A stretch of DNA of 64,000 nt from Bacillus atrophaeus (GCF_001584335.1 NZ_LSBB01000003.1:1-64000); one strand, 5' to 3'. Numbered from the stretch's first letter, positions 46,055 to 59,204 are shown. Numbers and translations are program-made. The notes: generated by a model from the letters alone, not told the origin.

Positions 46055-46369
46055 ATGAACATTCCAAACCATCCAAAAACAGAAAAGTTGCAGCTGACAA
46101 AAGTTCTTCACGCTCTCAGCGATCCGCTTCGGCTTGAGCTTGTGAAGCGCTTAGCCGAAGCGAAAGAAAAAACGTGCAGCACGTGCGCAGATATACAAGT
46201 CGCCAAATCTACCCTGTCCCATCATTTTAAAGTGCTGAGAGAATCGGGCATCGCTCAAGTCCGTATAGAAGGGAAGCATCGTTATTATTCGCTCCGCACC
46301 GATGATCTTCAACAGGCGTTTCCAGGTCTGCTTGAAGCCATTCTGAATGTGGAACAAGACCGCTGGTAG
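46055..46369 (+). CDS. yczG: ArsR-family regulator YczG
   Basis: A 104-residue ArsR-type winged helix: [16 protein letters not shown], then [26 protein letters not shown] recognition helix region (about 45-70). It probably represses the divergent ycnE-nfrA2 and itself. The ATG at 46055 lacks a visible RBS; the next in-frame start would cut into the fold. Confidence 0.88.
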   Translation: MNIPNHPKTEKLQLTKVLHALSDPLRLELVKRLAEAKEKTCSTCADIQVAKSTLSHHFKVLRESGIAQVRIEGKHRYYSLRTDDLQQAFPGLLEAILNVEQDRW

Positions 46370-46373
46370 AATC

Positions 46374-46398
46374 AATCCCCAAAGAAGGGGATTTTTTT
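46374..46398. terminator. Terminator between yczG and gabR
   Basis: AATCCCC (46374-46380) pairs with GGGGATT (46387-46393), then TTTTT; both converging genes could use it. Confidence 0.7.
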
Positions 46399-46399
46399 A

Positions 46400-47875
<1,476 letters not shown>

Positions 47876-47914
47876 TCAGAATGATAAGAAAATAATGTGC
47901 AGGGGGATGTAAAT

Positions 47915-49222
47915 ATGAGCCAAACAACGAAACAAATGAGAACAAGCGCGGAGTGGCAGCAAAAGCGTGATCAATTTGTATCCAAAGGCGTCAGCAATGG
48001 AAACCGCAGTCTGGCGGTAAAGGGAGAAGGGGCTGTGCTGTATGACTTGGACGGCCGTCGGTTTGTTGATTTTGCGGGTGCGATCGGAACGTTAAATGTC
48101 GGCCATTCGCATCCGAAAGTGGTCGAGGCTGTGAAGCGCCAAACGGAGGAGCTGATCCATCCGGGCTTCAACGTGATGATGTATCCGTCCTATATCGAAT
48201 TAGCCGAAAAGCTGTGCGGCCTTGCACCGGGAGAGCACGATAAAAAAGCGATCTTTCTCAATTCAGGAGCGGAAGCGGTGGAAAACGCCGTGAAAATCGC
48301 AAGAAAATATACGAAACGCCAAGGAGTTGTCACCTTTACGCGCGGCTTTCACGGCCGTACAAATATGACAATGAGCATGACAAGCAAGGTGAAGCCTTAC
48401 AAATTCGGGTTTGGCCCGTTTGCGCCGGAAGTCTATCAAGCACCGTTTCCGTATTATTATCAGAAGCCTGCCGGAATGAGCGATGAGAGTTACGATGACT
48501 TTATCATTCAGTCGTTTCATGATTTCTTTGTTGCGACAGTGGCGCCGGAAACAGTGGCTTGTGTCGTCATGGAGCCGGTACAGGGGGAAGGCGGCTTCAT
48601 CATTCCTTCTAAACGATTCGTGCAGCATATCGCCGATTTCTGCAAGAAGCATGGAATTGTGTTTGTCGCTGATGAAATTCAAACCGGCTTTGCGAGAACG
48701 GGCACTTACTTTGCGATCGAGCATTTTGACGTTGTACCTGACTTAATCACGGTTTCAAAATCACTCGCAGCTGGTCTTCCGTTAAGCGGCGTGATTGGGA
48801 AAGCCGAGATGATGGATGCGGCGGCACCCGGAGAACTGGGCGGCACGTATGCGGGAAGCCCGCTCGGATGCGCGGCTGCACTAGCGGTGTTGGAAATTAT
48901 AGAACATGAAGGGCTGAATGAACGGTCTGAGGAAATCGGAAGAATCATTGAGGAAAGAGGGCTTGAATGGAAAAAAGAACATGCCTTTATCGGTGAAATT
49001 CGCAGACTGGGAGCGATGGCCGCAGTAGAAATCGTTAAAGATCCGGAGACTCGTGAGCCTGATAAAGCAAAAGCCGCCGCCATTGCAGCTTATGCGAATG
49101 ATAATGGTCTTCTTTTACTGACTGCCGGAATCAACGGCAATATTATCCGGTTCCTTACACCGCTTGTTATTACAGATGAACAGCTGAAGGAAGGGCTGGA
49201 CATTATTGAAGCGGGGCTGTGA
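47915..49222 (+). CDS. gabT: 4-aminobutyrate aminotransferase
   Basis: A 435-residue class III aminotransferase converting GABA and 2-oxoglutarate to succinate semialdehyde and glutamate. Motifs: LNSGAEAVENAVKIAR, DEIQTGFARTG, and the PLP-lysine in TVSKSLAAGLPLSG. RBS AGGGGG before the ATG at 47915; a GTG at 47897 precedes that RBS and is unlikely. Activated by the divergent GabR. Confidence 0.95.
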   Translation: MSQTTKQMRTSAEWQQKRDQFVSKGVSNGNRSLAVKGEGAVLYDLDGRRFVDFAGAIGTLNVGHSHPKVVEAVKRQTEELIHPGFNVMMYPSYIELAEKLCGLAPGEHDKKAIFLNSGAEAVENAVKIARKYTKRQGVVTFTRGFHGRTNMTMSMTSKVKPYKFGFGPFAPEVYQAPFPYYYQKPAGMSDESYDDFIIQSFHDFFVATVAPETVACVVMEPVQGEGGFIIPSKRFVQHIADFCKKHGIVFVADEIQTGFARTGTYFAIEHFDVVPDLITVSKSLAAGLPLSGVIGKAEMMDAAAPGELGGTYAGSPLGCAAALAVLEIIEHEGLNERSEEIGRIIEERGLEWKKEHAFIGEIRRLGAMAAVEIVKDPETREPDKAKAAAIAAYANDNGLLLLTAGINGNIIRFLTPLVITDEQLKEGLDIIEAGL

Positions 49223-49338
49223 CAAGTCCGAGTTCAATCATTGGAAAACAGAGGGCGGCGTCTGATATCCTTTTAATATAGATTCACCTTTGATGCATGA
49301 AGTACTTGATATATATTAAATAGAAAGGAATGTTTCAT

Positions 49339-50727
49339 ATGCCAGATAAGTTAACGGTTTATAACCCGGCTACAGGCGAGGTGATCAAGTCCATTCCTCA
49401 GCAATCGGCTAAGGAAGTGGAAGAAGCCATTGAACGTTCACACCAAGCGTTTAAAACCTGGTCCAAAACATCAGCCTCAGAAAGAGCGTCCCTTTTAAAA
49501 AAATGGTATGAACTGATTGTTGAACATAAAGATGAGCTTGGAAAACTGATTACTGCGGAAAACGGGAAACCGTACCAGGAAGCTGTCGGCGAAGTCCTAT
49601 ACGGAGCGGGATACATTGAATGGTTCGCAGAGGAAGCAAAACGCGTATACGGAAGAACCGTGCCTGCGCCAACCACAGGGAAACGCATTGTCGTCACACG
49701 GCAGGCTGTCGGACCGGTCGCGGCGATTACGCCTTGGAATTTTCCTAATGCGATGATTACCCGAAAAGCCGCGCCTGCCTTGGCCGCTGGCTGCACCTTC
49801 ATTATTAAACCGGCGCCGGATACGCCGCTTTCAGCGTTAGAGCTTGCCCGCCTTGCGTATGAAGCCGGCATTCCAAAGGACGTGCTGCAGGTTGTAAATG
49901 GTGATGGAGAAGAGATCGGGAATGTCTTTACAAGCAGCCCGAAAATCCGCAAAATCACCTTTACCGGATCGACGCCTGTAGGGAAAATTCTAATGAAAAA
50001 CAGCGCGGAAACAGTGAAGCATGTCTCAATGGAGCTTGGCGGACATGCGCCGCTCATCGTCGATGAAGACGCAAACCTTGACCTTGCCGTTGAACAAGCG
50101 ATGGTATCTAAATACAGAAACGCGGGCCAGACCTGCGTATGTGCGAATCGTTTGATTGTCCATGAATCCGTCAAAGATGAATTCGCGAAGAAATTGAGCG
50201 AACAAGCAGCTAAGCTGAAGGTCGGCAACGGACTGGAAGAGGGTGTAAACGTCGGCCCGATCATTAACAAAAAAGGGTTCGAAAAAATCGTCAGCCAGAT
50301 CGACGATGCTGTTGAAAAAGGCGCCAAAGTGCTTGTCGGAGGATCGTATGACCGAAACGATGACAAAGGCTGCTACTTTGTTCATCCGACAGTGCTTGGT
50401 GATGTGGATACGTCCATGAACATCATGCACGAGGAAACATTCGGTCCGGTGGCGCCGATCATTTCTTATACTGATATTGATGAAGCCATCGAGCTTGCAA
50501 ACGACACACCGTTCGGACTTGCCGCTTATTTCTTCACAGAAAATTACCGCCGCGGCATTTATATTTCTGAAAACCTTGATTACGGAATCATCGGCTGGAA
50601 TGACGGCGGACCATCTGCGGTTCAGGCGCCATTCGGCGGAATGAAAGAAAGCGGCGTCGGCCGTGAAGGCGGTTCTGAAGGCATCGAGCCATACCTTGAA
50701 ACAAAATATATGTCCATCGGTTTATAA
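49339..50727 (+). CDS. gabD: Succinate-semialdehyde dehydrogenase
   Basis: A 462-residue aldehyde dehydrogenase that oxidises succinate semialdehyde to succinate. It shows [34 protein letters not shown] with the general base Glu, and GQTCVCANR with the catalytic Cys. RBS AGAAAGGA sits 9 bases before the ATG at 49339; an ATG at 49330 abuts the RBS. Downstream of gabT with a 116-bp gap. Confidence 0.95.
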   Translation: MPDKLTVYNPATGEVIKSIPQQSAKEVEEAIERSHQAFKTWSKTSASERASLLKKWYELIVEHKDELGKLITAENGKPYQEAVGEVLYGAGYIEWFAEEAKRVYGRTVPAPTTGKRIVVTRQAVGPVAAITPWNFPNAMITRKAAPALAAGCTFIIKPAPDTPLSALELARLAYEAGIPKDVLQVVNGDGEEIGNVFTSSPKIRKITFTGSTPVGKILMKNSAETVKHVSMELGGHAPLIVDEDANLDLAVEQAMVSKYRNAGQTCVCANRLIVHESVKDEFAKKLSEQAAKLKVGNGLEEGVNVGPIINKKGFEKIVSQIDDAVEKGAKVLVGGSYDRNDDKGCYFVHPTVLGDVDTSMNIMHEETFGPVAPIISYTDIDEAIELANDTPFGLAAYFFTENYRRGIYISENLDYGIIGWNDGGPSAVQAPFGGMKESGVGREGGSEGIEPYLETKYMSIGL

Positions 50728-50743
50728 AAAAAACACGCTTCAC

Positions 50744-50777
50744 AAGGCTGCCGGCATGACCGGCGGCCTTTTTTTGC
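50744..50777 (+). terminator. gabTD terminator
   Basis: AAGGCTGCCGG (50744-50754) pairs with CCGGCGGCCTT (50760-50770) with one wobble pair, then a run of T. Confidence 0.85.
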
Positions 50778-50806
50778 ATGCCGAAAACTCCTCATCTGCC
50801 CCTCTT

Positions 50807-50835
50807 TCAAGATATCCGGAATAATTACGCATACT
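50807..50835 (+). promoter_or_regulatory. Sigma-G-like promoter of glcU-gdh
   Basis: TCAAGA (50807-50812), 17 bp, CATACT (50830-50835), close to the forespore consensus TGMATA/CATACTA. The gdh operon of B. subtilis is forespore-specific. Confidence 0.6.
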
Positions 50836-50881
50836 CAAGCCAAAATAATGACAAATACTTTTGAAAGAAGGTTCCCCATCT

Positions 50882-52551
<1,670 letters not shown>

Positions 52552-52555
52552 TCAA

Positions 52556-52595
52556 AAAAAAGCGATCTCAGATACTTGATCTGGATCGCTTTTTT
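52556..52595. terminator. Bidirectional terminator between gdh and ycnI
   Basis: AAAAAAGCGATC (52556-52567) pairs perfectly with GATCGCTTTTTT (52584-52595), serving both converging operons. Confidence 0.85.
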
Positions 52596-52596
52596 A

Positions 52597-53217
52597 TTAT
52601 GCGCGCTTTTTCTTTACAAGTGCGGCAATGGATAGAATAATGGCGGCTGCGGACAGCACGATGGCTGTTATATCAAGCGCTGAAGGGCCGGATGCTGCTG
52701 CATCGGATTCCTCTTTCGTCTGTGTAGCGCCATGCTCATCTGTTACATTTGCTGATTTTGTAATCTGTGTGATGGAATGCGGCGTGTCAGCGTCCTCATC
52801 TCCGGTCCATTCTACAATGCTGCCGTCTTTGTAATATTGATACGCGTCCCAAGCAGCTTGTTCTGCTGTATCAGGATTCTTCGCTACAAAAGTGAACTGC
52901 TGGAACTGGCCGGGCTGAATACCGCCGTCCGTTGCTTCCCAAGTGACAGATACTGATTTGTCATCATGCTTAGCGCTTGAGACTTTCCAGCCTGGAATCG
53001 GTTCATATTGCTGGAATTCTACACCCTTCGGCATTTTCAGCACAAGCTTTGTCGTCGGCTGGTCTTTTTCCACCGGTACTTTCATTGTATACGTTTCCCA
53101 TGAGCCTGCTGCTGATTCAGCCGGCTTCACAGACACGTGTGCGCTGGCCGGAACTGTGAAAAATAATAACGATGCCACAACAGCAGGAAGAAAAGCGATT
53201 GCATATTTTTTGATCAT
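52597..53217 (-). CDS. ycnI: Copper-binding DUF1775 protein YcnI
   Basis: A 206-residue exported protein: signal peptide ending at SAHV, so that a His becomes the new N-terminus (the Cu-binding histidine brace style), a beta-sandwich domain, and a C-terminal membrane anchor followed by KKKRA. YcnI proteins bind Cu(II). Operon ycnK-ycnJ-ycnI. Confidence 0.9.
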   Translation of the reverse strand: MIKKYAIAFLPAVVASLLFFTVPASAHVSVKPAESAAGSWETYTMKVPVEKDQPTTKLVLKMPKGVEFQQYEPIPGWKVSSAKHDDKSVSVTWEATDGGIQPGQFQQFTFVAKNPDTAEQAAWDAYQYYKDGSIVEWTGDEDADTPHSITQITKSANVTDEHGATQTKEESDAAASGPSALDITAIVLSAAAIILSIAALVKKKRA

Positions 53218-53232
53218 GACAAAAACTCCTTT

Positions 53233-54867
53233 TTAATTCGTTTTAGAAAACATAATATTGATTTCATTAAAATCACCGGTTAACCCGTGGACCTTGACCT
53301 TCCAGTTGCCCTTTTCATTAATGGACAAATTCTCTGCTTCGAATACACCTTGCTTTGACTCTTTTAATTGGAAGGTGCTCTTATTTTGATTGCCGGACAA
53401 TCCTGTTTTATATACGGTGATGCTGATCTGTTGAATATCTTTAACCGGATCGCCGTTATGGTCGGTCACTCTCAGGTCAAACTCATTTTTCCCCGGCTGG
53501 TTCGGGCTGATGCTGAGTGAAACCATTTGGCCTTTTTCAATGGCTTTTGATTGGAAAAACGGCTCTGGTACCGGTTCAGGCGGACTTGGCAGGCTTGTAA
53601 AGACGGCAGCTGTAATCAGCACGGCAATACCGATGGCCCATTCGGCCTTTATTGTCCTTCCGATCCCTTTTTGGCGCGGTTTTCTTGTGGACATATAATG
53701 GATCGCGCCGAATATGAGCATCATGACAAACAGGCCGCTTTTGAGTAAGAGCGTCTGGCCGTATGCTGTATGGAACAGCGAGTCCATCGACCGAATGATA
53801 AAGAATCCATTCAGCAATCCGGAGAACAAGATAACCCCGACAGACACGAGTGCCCATGGCGAGAAGCGTTTGACGGTTTCCCATGCGAGCGTTTTGTCAG
53901 CGTGTTTCCATTCATTCCAAAGCAGCAGCGTAAGAGCCGCAATTCCGCCGACCCAAATGGAGGCAGACGACAGATGAAGGAAATCCATTAATACACCGAC
54001 CGCTTTTTCTTCCACGACTGCCGCATGCCCGGTAAACGCCTTCGCAAGCAGCAGGCCGAAAAAGAAGATGAGCGGCGCAGTCCAATATTTGAACGAATCA
54101 AAGCGTTTCTTGCGTAAAGCTGGGATGACGGATAGGACAAGCAGCGCGTATAATCCAATCTGAATCATCCAGATGGCGCCTCCCGCGGTTTGCAGCAGGG
54201 TTTCCTTTAGATAGCCGGCTTGAAGCGCCGCCGCCCAGCCGCCTCCCGCATTTGCTTTTGTTTGGATGGGGAGCTGAAGCAAGAGGGCAAGCCCCATACA
54301 CACGACTGATAGAATCAGTATGTTCCTCGTGCGCCGTATAAGCGGGACAGGCAATTCCGCGGCCGCTTTAAACCAAACGAGATGAAATAAGACCGTTCCG
54401 ATAAACAGAGAAAACGCTGTGTACAAAACGGCGCGGTCAATGGCTGTTTCAGGGTGAATCTCGGAACCCGAAGCCTTCTGGCCGCCGAACCCCCCATCGG
54501 CTTTTCCGATACTGAACGGAATGACGCCGGAAACCGGGTGCCCGTCAGCTGACACCGCGTTCCATTCCGCTCTGTAAATATCATGGGGCAGGTTCTTTTT
54601 CAACTTTGTGATCATGATGTGTTTGTTATCTTTTTTTATGTCTGTATGATCTTTATCAACCCGTTCGCCAGATGAATTGTACACTTTAATGTAATGAAAG
54701 CCCTCTTCTACAGGTTCATTAAATTCAATCTCAACCTGTGATGGCGCTTTTTTTAATTCACTGTTTTCACTTGGCGTTGAATTGACAATATAGGCGTGAG
54801 CAAAGCTTGTTTTCGGAATGAAAACAAGAAAAAGCAGAAGGATGATCCATATTCTGTTTCGTTTCAT
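53233..54867 (-). CDS. ycnJ: Copper importer YcnJ (CopC-CopD-YtkA-like fusion)
   Basis: A 544-residue membrane protein. After the signal peptide comes a CopC domain starting HAYIV with a second copper site in ADGHPVSG (about 100-110), then a CopD-type part with eight spans, then an extracellular YtkA-like domain (about 445-544). YcnJ is a copper acquisition protein made under copper limitation in B. subtilis. It lies between ycnK and ycnI. Confidence 0.92.
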   Translation of the reverse strand: MKRNRIWIILLLFLVFIPKTSFAHAYIVNSTPSENSELKKAPSQVEIEFNEPVEEGFHYIKVYNSSGERVDKDHTDIKKDNKHIMITKLKKNLPHDIYRAEWNAVSADGHPVSGVIPFSIGKADGGFGGQKASGSEIHPETAIDRAVLYTAFSLFIGTVLFHLVWFKAAAELPVPLIRRTRNILILSVVCMGLALLLQLPIQTKANAGGGWAAALQAGYLKETLLQTAGGAIWMIQIGLYALLVLSVIPALRKKRFDSFKYWTAPLIFFFGLLLAKAFTGHAAVVEEKAVGVLMDFLHLSSASIWVGGIAALTLLLWNEWKHADKTLAWETVKRFSPWALVSVGVILFSGLLNGFFIIRSMDSLFHTAYGQTLLLKSGLFVMMLIFGAIHYMSTRKPRQKGIGRTIKAEWAIGIAVLITAAVFTSLPSPPEPVPEPFFQSKAIEKGQMVSLSISPNQPGKNEFDLRVTDHNGDPVKDIQQISITVYKTGLSGNQNKSTFQLKESKQGVFEAENLSINEKGNWKVKVHGLTGDFNEINIMFSKTN

Positions 54868-54899
54868 TACTCAGACACCACCTTCCGCAATAGATAATG

Positions 54900-55475
54900 T
54901 TATGTCTTGGTGCAGGCGCATCCCTTTTGCCTGTCGTTTAAAATGATTTCGAGCGCTTTGCCGAATGTGCAGATCGTTCCGCCAAAGCCTTTTTGAAATC
55001 GCTCCGCATGGTCAAGCGACGCAAACGGAATGGCCTGTGGCTGACAGCAGTGCAGATCAAGCTCGGCATGCAGCAGAAAAACAGCAGACGCGGCACTGAC
55101 CGTTGTTTGCAGCAGAAAGTCTTTGCAGATCAGATGAGAGACCTCTTCCTTTTTATCTTCGTACCGCAAAAACGCGCAATGGGCGCAGCAAAGCTGTTCA
55201 ACTTCCTGACCCACGGTTATCAGCTGGACTGAATATGTGTGATTAACCGGCTTCAGACAATAACTGCACAGATTTGCCGCTGGTAAAGAACTGTTTTCAG
55301 CGAGCGCAATGCCGCCGGACGTTTTGATCACCTGCTTTGTTTTCGCAAGCTGATTCACATCCCTGTAAACCGTCATTTCAGAAACACCGAATCTTGCGCT
55401 GATATCCGCTATTCTTAGGGCGCCTTCTTCCTTCAGCCACTCGATCAGCTTCTGCTGCCTGTTAATCGGGAGCAT
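54900..55475 (-). CDS. ycnK: Copper-responsive repressor YcnK (DeoR HTH plus NosL-like domain)
   Basis: A 191-residue protein: N-terminal DeoR helix-turn-helix (LRIADISARFGVSEMTVYRDV, about 18-38) and a C-terminal NosL-like part with Cys and His copper ligands (CSYCLKP, CCAHC, and the terminal KGCACTKT). It represses ycnJ when copper is sufficient. Of two ATGs, 55475 has the better-spaced GGGGTGA; 55484 is also possible. Confidence 0.9.
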   Translation of the reverse strand: MLPINRQQKLIEWLKEEGALRIADISARFGVSEMTVYRDVNQLAKTKQVIKTSGGIALAENSSLPAANLCSYCLKPVNHTYSVQLITVGQEVEQLCCAHCAFLRYEDKKEEVSHLICKDFLLQTTVSAASAVFLLHAELDLHCCQPQAIPFASLDHAERFQKGFGGTICTFGKALEIILNDRQKGCACTKT

Positions 55476-55603
55476 ACCGTTCATTCACCCCTTTGTTTTA
55501 GTTCATCTTTAGCGTAGATGATTTTACAGGTGTGTACAAGTATGAGAATGATGAAAAATGTGAAAATGTGTTGAACAGCAACAAAACGTATCGTAATCGT
55601 CTC

Positions 55604-55612
55604 TGTTATAAT
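55604..55612 (+). promoter_or_regulatory. Extended -10 promoter element of ycnL
   Basis: TGTTATAAT is an exact extended -10 (TGn-TATAAT), 39 bp before the ycnL start. No good -35 is seen, as is common with this class. Confidence 0.6.
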
Positions 55613-55650
55613 AAAGAGCGTACTGAATGATTGAGAGTGAGGAATACCAC

Positions 55651-56004
55651 ATGAAAGAAACATTATGCCCAAACTGCGGCAAACCTTTAACAGGCGACAT
55701 GGTCAGATCGTCCAATATCCCATGTGCATTTCGCTGCGGACACTGCCGGGAACGGCTTCATGAATATAAAGTATCAGCTCCGATTATGATTGCGGCGCTT
55801 GCTTTGATCGTATTTTTAATTTATCTTGCAGAAATCATTCGCAATGCAGTCAGCCCAATCCTTCCGGCGGTTCAGCATATTCCGGTGGCCGTGTTTGCGC
55901 TCGTCTGTGCGTATCCCGTTTTTATCGTAAGTGAACGGCTGATGGCGAAGTATGTGATCAGCAATGGAACGATTATTTATAAAGGAAAAAGAAAAGGCTC
56001 CTGA
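55651..56004 (+). CDS. ycnL: Zinc-ribbon membrane protein (YcnL position)
   Basis: A 117-residue protein with a CPNCG...CAFRCGHC zinc ribbon in the first 35 residues, then two membrane spans and a short basic tail. RBS GTGAGGA before the ATG at 55651. Function unknown. The symbol rests on position between ycnK and mtlA. Confidence 0.75.
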   Translation: MKETLCPNCGKPLTGDMVRSSNIPCAFRCGHCRERLHEYKVSAPIMIAALALIVFLIYLAEIIRNAVSPILPAVQHIPVAVFALVCAYPVFIVSERLMAKYVISNGTIIYKGKRKGS

Positions 56005-56036
56005 TTGCGCAGGTGTCTTTTTTTATTTTTAAAATT

Positions 56037-56057
56037 TTGTCACAGCCTCTGTGCCAA
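56037..56057 (+). promoter_or_regulatory. MtlR operator candidate
   Basis: TTGTCACA-N5-TGTGCCAA, a near-perfect dyad of the kind bound by the mannitol activator MtlR, about 20 bp before the mtlA -35. Confidence 0.7.
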
Positions 56058-56075
56058 ACTCCTCTTTACTTTCAA

Positions 56076-56104
56076 TTGTGCGCGTGATGAAAGCGTTTTA
56101 ATAT
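56076..56104 (+). promoter_or_regulatory. mtlA promoter with overlapping cre
   Basis: TTGTGC (56076-56081), 17 bp, TAATAT (56099-56104). A catabolite-responsive element TGAAAGCGTTTTAA (56088-56101), one mismatch from consensus, overlaps the spacer and -10, so CcpA should repress mannitol genes on glucose. Confidence 0.75.
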
Positions 56105-56170
56105 GTAGGTAAGGGGCAGACAACATGATGAAAAGCCCTATGATGACAGCACAACAGGGAGGGTTTATAT

Positions 56171-57616
56171 ATGCAGCAGCAAGATGAGCAGCAGGCTGGC
56201 ATGAAAGTGAAAATTCAGCGCTTCGGCAGCTATTTGAGCGGGATGATCATGCCGAATATCGGCGCGTTTATCACGTGGGGGATTATCACGGCGCTTTTTA
56301 TTCCGGCGGGATGGCTTCCGAATGAGCAGCTGAATACATTAGTCAGCCCGATGATAACGTATTTACTGCCGCTTTTGATAGCGTATACAGGCGGAAAAAT
56401 GATTTACGACCACCGAGGCGGAGTCGTCGGAGCGACGGCGGCCATCGGGGTGATTGTCGGATCAGATATTCCAATGTTTTTAGGTGCCATGATCATGGGT
56501 CCATTAGGCGGATACCTGATCAAGCAGATTGATAAATTGTTTAAAGATAAAGTGAGACAAGGCTTTGAAATGCTGATCAACAACTTTACGGCAGGCATTA
56601 TCGGAGCAATTTTAACGATTATAGCGTTTTACGCCATCGGCCCGGTTGTTCTTTCTTTAAATAAAATTCTGGCGGCCGGTGTCGAAGTGATTGTACACGC
56701 CAATTTATTGCCGATTGCGAGTGTGTTCGTCGAACCGGCAAAGGTATTGTTCCTGAATAACGCGATTAACCACGGAATTTTAAGCCCGATCGGAATCGAA
56801 CAGGCTGCGAATACTGGTAAATCCATTCTGTTCTTGGTTGAAGCGAACCCGGGACCTGGCCTAGGCATTTTGCTGGCGTATATGTTCTTTGGAAAGGGCT
56901 CTTCAAAATCAACAGCACCAGGCGCGGCGGTCATTCATTTCTTCGGCGGAATTCACGAGATTTATTTCCCGTACATTTTAATGAAACCGATGCTGATCCT
57001 AGCGGCCATCGCCGGAGGAGCTAGCGGACTGTTAACATTCTCGATCTTTAACGCGGGTCTTGTGGCAGCCTCTTCACCGGGAAGCATCTTCGCCATCCTT
57101 GCGATGACACCGAGAGGAAACTATCTGGGCGTCATTGCCGGTGTCATTGTGGCAACCGCTGTATCGTTCATCGTGTCAGCCGTTATCTTAAAATCCTCTA
57201 AAGCGGGTGAAGAAGATTTAACGGCCGCAGCGGAAAAAATGCAGGCAATGAAAGGCAAGAGCAGCCAAGCGGCAGCCGCTTTGACAGAAACAGAAAAAGA
57301 AGCAGCAGAAGCTGAAGAAACAGCTGAAGTGACGCATGAAAACGTAAATAAAATCATTTTTGCATGTGATGCAGGAATGGGATCAAGCGCAATGGGCGCC
57401 TCTATTTTAAGAAACAAGGTGAAAAAAGCAGAGCTTGATATCAGTGTCACCAACACGGCGATCAACAACCTGCCAAGTGACGCGGATATCGTCATCACTC
57501 ATAAGGATTTAACAGAACGAGCAAAAGCGAAATTGCCAAACGTGACGCACATTTCGGTTGATAATTTCTTGAACAGCCCGAAATACGATGAGCTGATTGA
57601 AAAGCTTAAAAAATAA
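56171..57616 (+). CDS. mtlA: Mannitol-specific PTS enzyme IICB
   Basis: A 481-residue PTS permease: an N-terminal EIIC domain with several spans (about 1-340), a charged linker, and a C-terminal EIIB domain with the phosphorylated Cys399 in FACDAGMGSSAMGAS. It imports and phosphorylates mannitol with MtlF. RBS GGGAGGG. Confidence 0.95.
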   Translation: MQQQDEQQAGMKVKIQRFGSYLSGMIMPNIGAFITWGIITALFIPAGWLPNEQLNTLVSPMITYLLPLLIAYTGGKMIYDHRGGVVGATAAIGVIVGSDIPMFLGAMIMGPLGGYLIKQIDKLFKDKVRQGFEMLINNFTAGIIGAILTIIAFYAIGPVVLSLNKILAAGVEVIVHANLLPIASVFVEPAKVLFLNNAINHGILSPIGIEQAANTGKSILFLVEANPGPGLGILLAYMFFGKGSSKSTAPGAAVIHFFGGIHEIYFPYILMKPMLILAAIAGGASGLLTFSIFNAGLVAASSPGSIFAILAMTPRGNYLGVIAGVIVATAVSFIVSAVILKSSKAGEEDLTAAAEKMQAMKGKSSQAAAALTETEKEAAEAEETAEVTHENVNKIIFACDAGMGSSAMGASILRNKVKKAELDISVTNTAINNLPSDADIVITHKDLTERAKAKLPNVTHISVDNFLNSPKYDELIEKLKK

Positions 57617-57645
57617 TTAGTTAAGAGAAAGAGAGTGTGTTTATG

Positions 57646-58077
57646 ATGCAAGTACTCGCAAAAGAAAACATTAAATTGAATCAGACAGTGAAGTCAAAAG
57701 AAGAAGCGATTCGCCTGGCGGGTCAGACGCTGATTGAAAATGGCTATGTGACAGATGACTATATTGCCAAAATGTTTGAACGGGAAGAAACATCATCAAC
57801 GTTTATGGGGAACTTCATTGCCATTCCGCACGGCACGGAGGATGCGAAGGGAGAGGTCCTTCACTCAGGTATCTCCATCATTCACATTCCGGACGGAGTG
57901 GAGTACGGTGAGGGCAACACAGCCAAAGTGGTGTTCGGCATCGCCGGAAAAAATAACGAGCACCTTGATATTTTGTCAAACATTGCGATCATTTGTTCAG
58001 AAGAAGAAAATATTGAACGGTTAATAAACGCGAAAAGTGAAGAGGAACTGATCGCCATTTTCAACGAGGTGAACTAA
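57646..58077 (+). CDS. mtlF: Mannitol-specific PTS enzyme IIA
   Basis: A 143-residue EIIA domain with the phospho-His62 in IPHGTEDAKGE. It passes phosphate to the IIB domain of MtlA. The start at 57646 gives the family length; an ATG one codon earlier is equivalent. One base separates it from mtlD. Confidence 0.94.
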   Translation: MQVLAKENIKLNQTVKSKEEAIRLAGQTLIENGYVTDDYIAKMFEREETSSTFMGNFIAIPHGTEDAKGEVLHSGISIIHIPDGVEYGEGNTAKVVFGIAGKNNEHLDILSNIAIICSEEENIERLINAKSEEELIAIFNEVN

Positions 58078-58078
58078 T

Positions 58079-59200
58079 ATGATTGCCTTACATTTCGGTG
58101 CCGGAAATATTGGCCGCGGCTTTATCGGCGCATTGCTTCATCATTCCGGTTATGAAGTGGTGTTTGCAGATGTGAACGCTGAGATGGTTGATGCCCTCAA
58201 TGAAAAGCGGAAATATACAGTGGAGCTTGCCGAAGCGGGACATTCGTCTGAGGTAATCGGGCCGGTCAGCGCGATCAACAGCGGCAGCCAGCCGGAGGAG
58301 CTGTATCGTTTGATCAACGATGCAACGCTTATCACAACAGCGGTCGGGCCTCATGTTTTGAAGCTGATTGCCCCCGCTATCGCCGAAGGATTGAGACGAA
58401 GAAGCTCAGCCAATCCATTAAATATCATCGCTTGTGAAAATATGATCGGCGGAAGCAGCTTTTTGAAAAAAGAAATCTATACCCATTTGACGGAAGCGGA
58501 GCAGGAAGCTGTCAGCCGCTCTGTCGGTTTCCCTGATTCCGCTGTAGACCGGATTGTGCCGATTCAGCATCATGAAGATCCGCTGAAAGTATCAGTTGAA
58601 CCGTTTTTTGAATGGGTGATAGATGAATCAGGCTTTAAAGGGAAAACACCGGTGATTGAGGGAGCGCTATTTGTTGATGATTTAACCCCTTTCATTGAAA
58701 GAAAGCTGTTTACTGTCAATACAGGCCATGCGGTCACAGCCTATGTCGGCTATCAGCGCGGATTAAAAACGGTGAAAGAAGCCATTGACCATCCGGAAAT
58801 CCGCCGTGTTGTTCATGCGGCGCTTTTAGAAACAGGCGAGTATCTAGTGAAAACGTACGGCTTTAAGCAAGCGGATCATGAGCAATATATTAAGAAAATC
58901 ATCGGCCGCTTTGAAAATGAATTTATTTCCGATGATCTCACCCGGGTGGCAAGATCACCGCTCAGAAAGCTCGGAGCGAATGATAGACTGGTAGGCCCTG
59001 CCAAAAAAATAAAAGAGCCTAACGCATTGGCGGAAGGTATTGCCGCCGCGCTTCGATTTGACTTCAGCGGCGACCCGGAAGCTGTTGAACTGCAAGCGCT
59101 GATCGCTGAAAAAGGCTACAGCGGCGCACTTCAAGAGGTTTGCGGCATTCAGACTGATGAACAGCTGCATGCGATCGTCTTAAAGAAATTAAATCAATAA
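58079..59200 (+). CDS. mtlD: Mannitol-1-phosphate 5-dehydrogenase
   Basis: A 373-residue polyol dehydrogenase turning mannitol 1-phosphate into fructose 6-phosphate with NAD. GAGNIGRGF (residues 7-15) forms the nucleotide loop, and KLFTVNTGHAVTAY holds the catalytic region. Coupled to mtlF and last gene of the operon. Confidence 0.95.
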   Translation: MIALHFGAGNIGRGFIGALLHHSGYEVVFADVNAEMVDALNEKRKYTVELAEAGHSSEVIGPVSAINSGSQPEELYRLINDATLITTAVGPHVLKLIAPAIAEGLRRRSSANPLNIIACENMIGGSSFLKKEIYTHLTEAEQEAVSRSVGFPDSAVDRIVPIQHHEDPLKVSVEPFFEWVIDESGFKGKTPVIEGALFVDDLTPFIERKLFTVNTGHAVTAYVGYQRGLKTVKEAIDHPEIRRVVHAALLETGEYLVKTYGFKQADHEQYIKKIIGRFENEFISDDLTRVARSPLRKLGANDRLVGPAKKIKEPNALAEGIAAALRFDFSGDPEAVELQALIAEKGYSGALQEVCGIQTDEQLHAIVLKKLNQ

Positions 59201-59204
59201 TCGT

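Noticed and set aside
49398..50366. 322-codon minus-strand open frame opposite gabD
   Set aside because: It mirrors the codon structure of a well-supported aldehyde dehydrogenase, has no RBS and shows no domain; a shadow frame.
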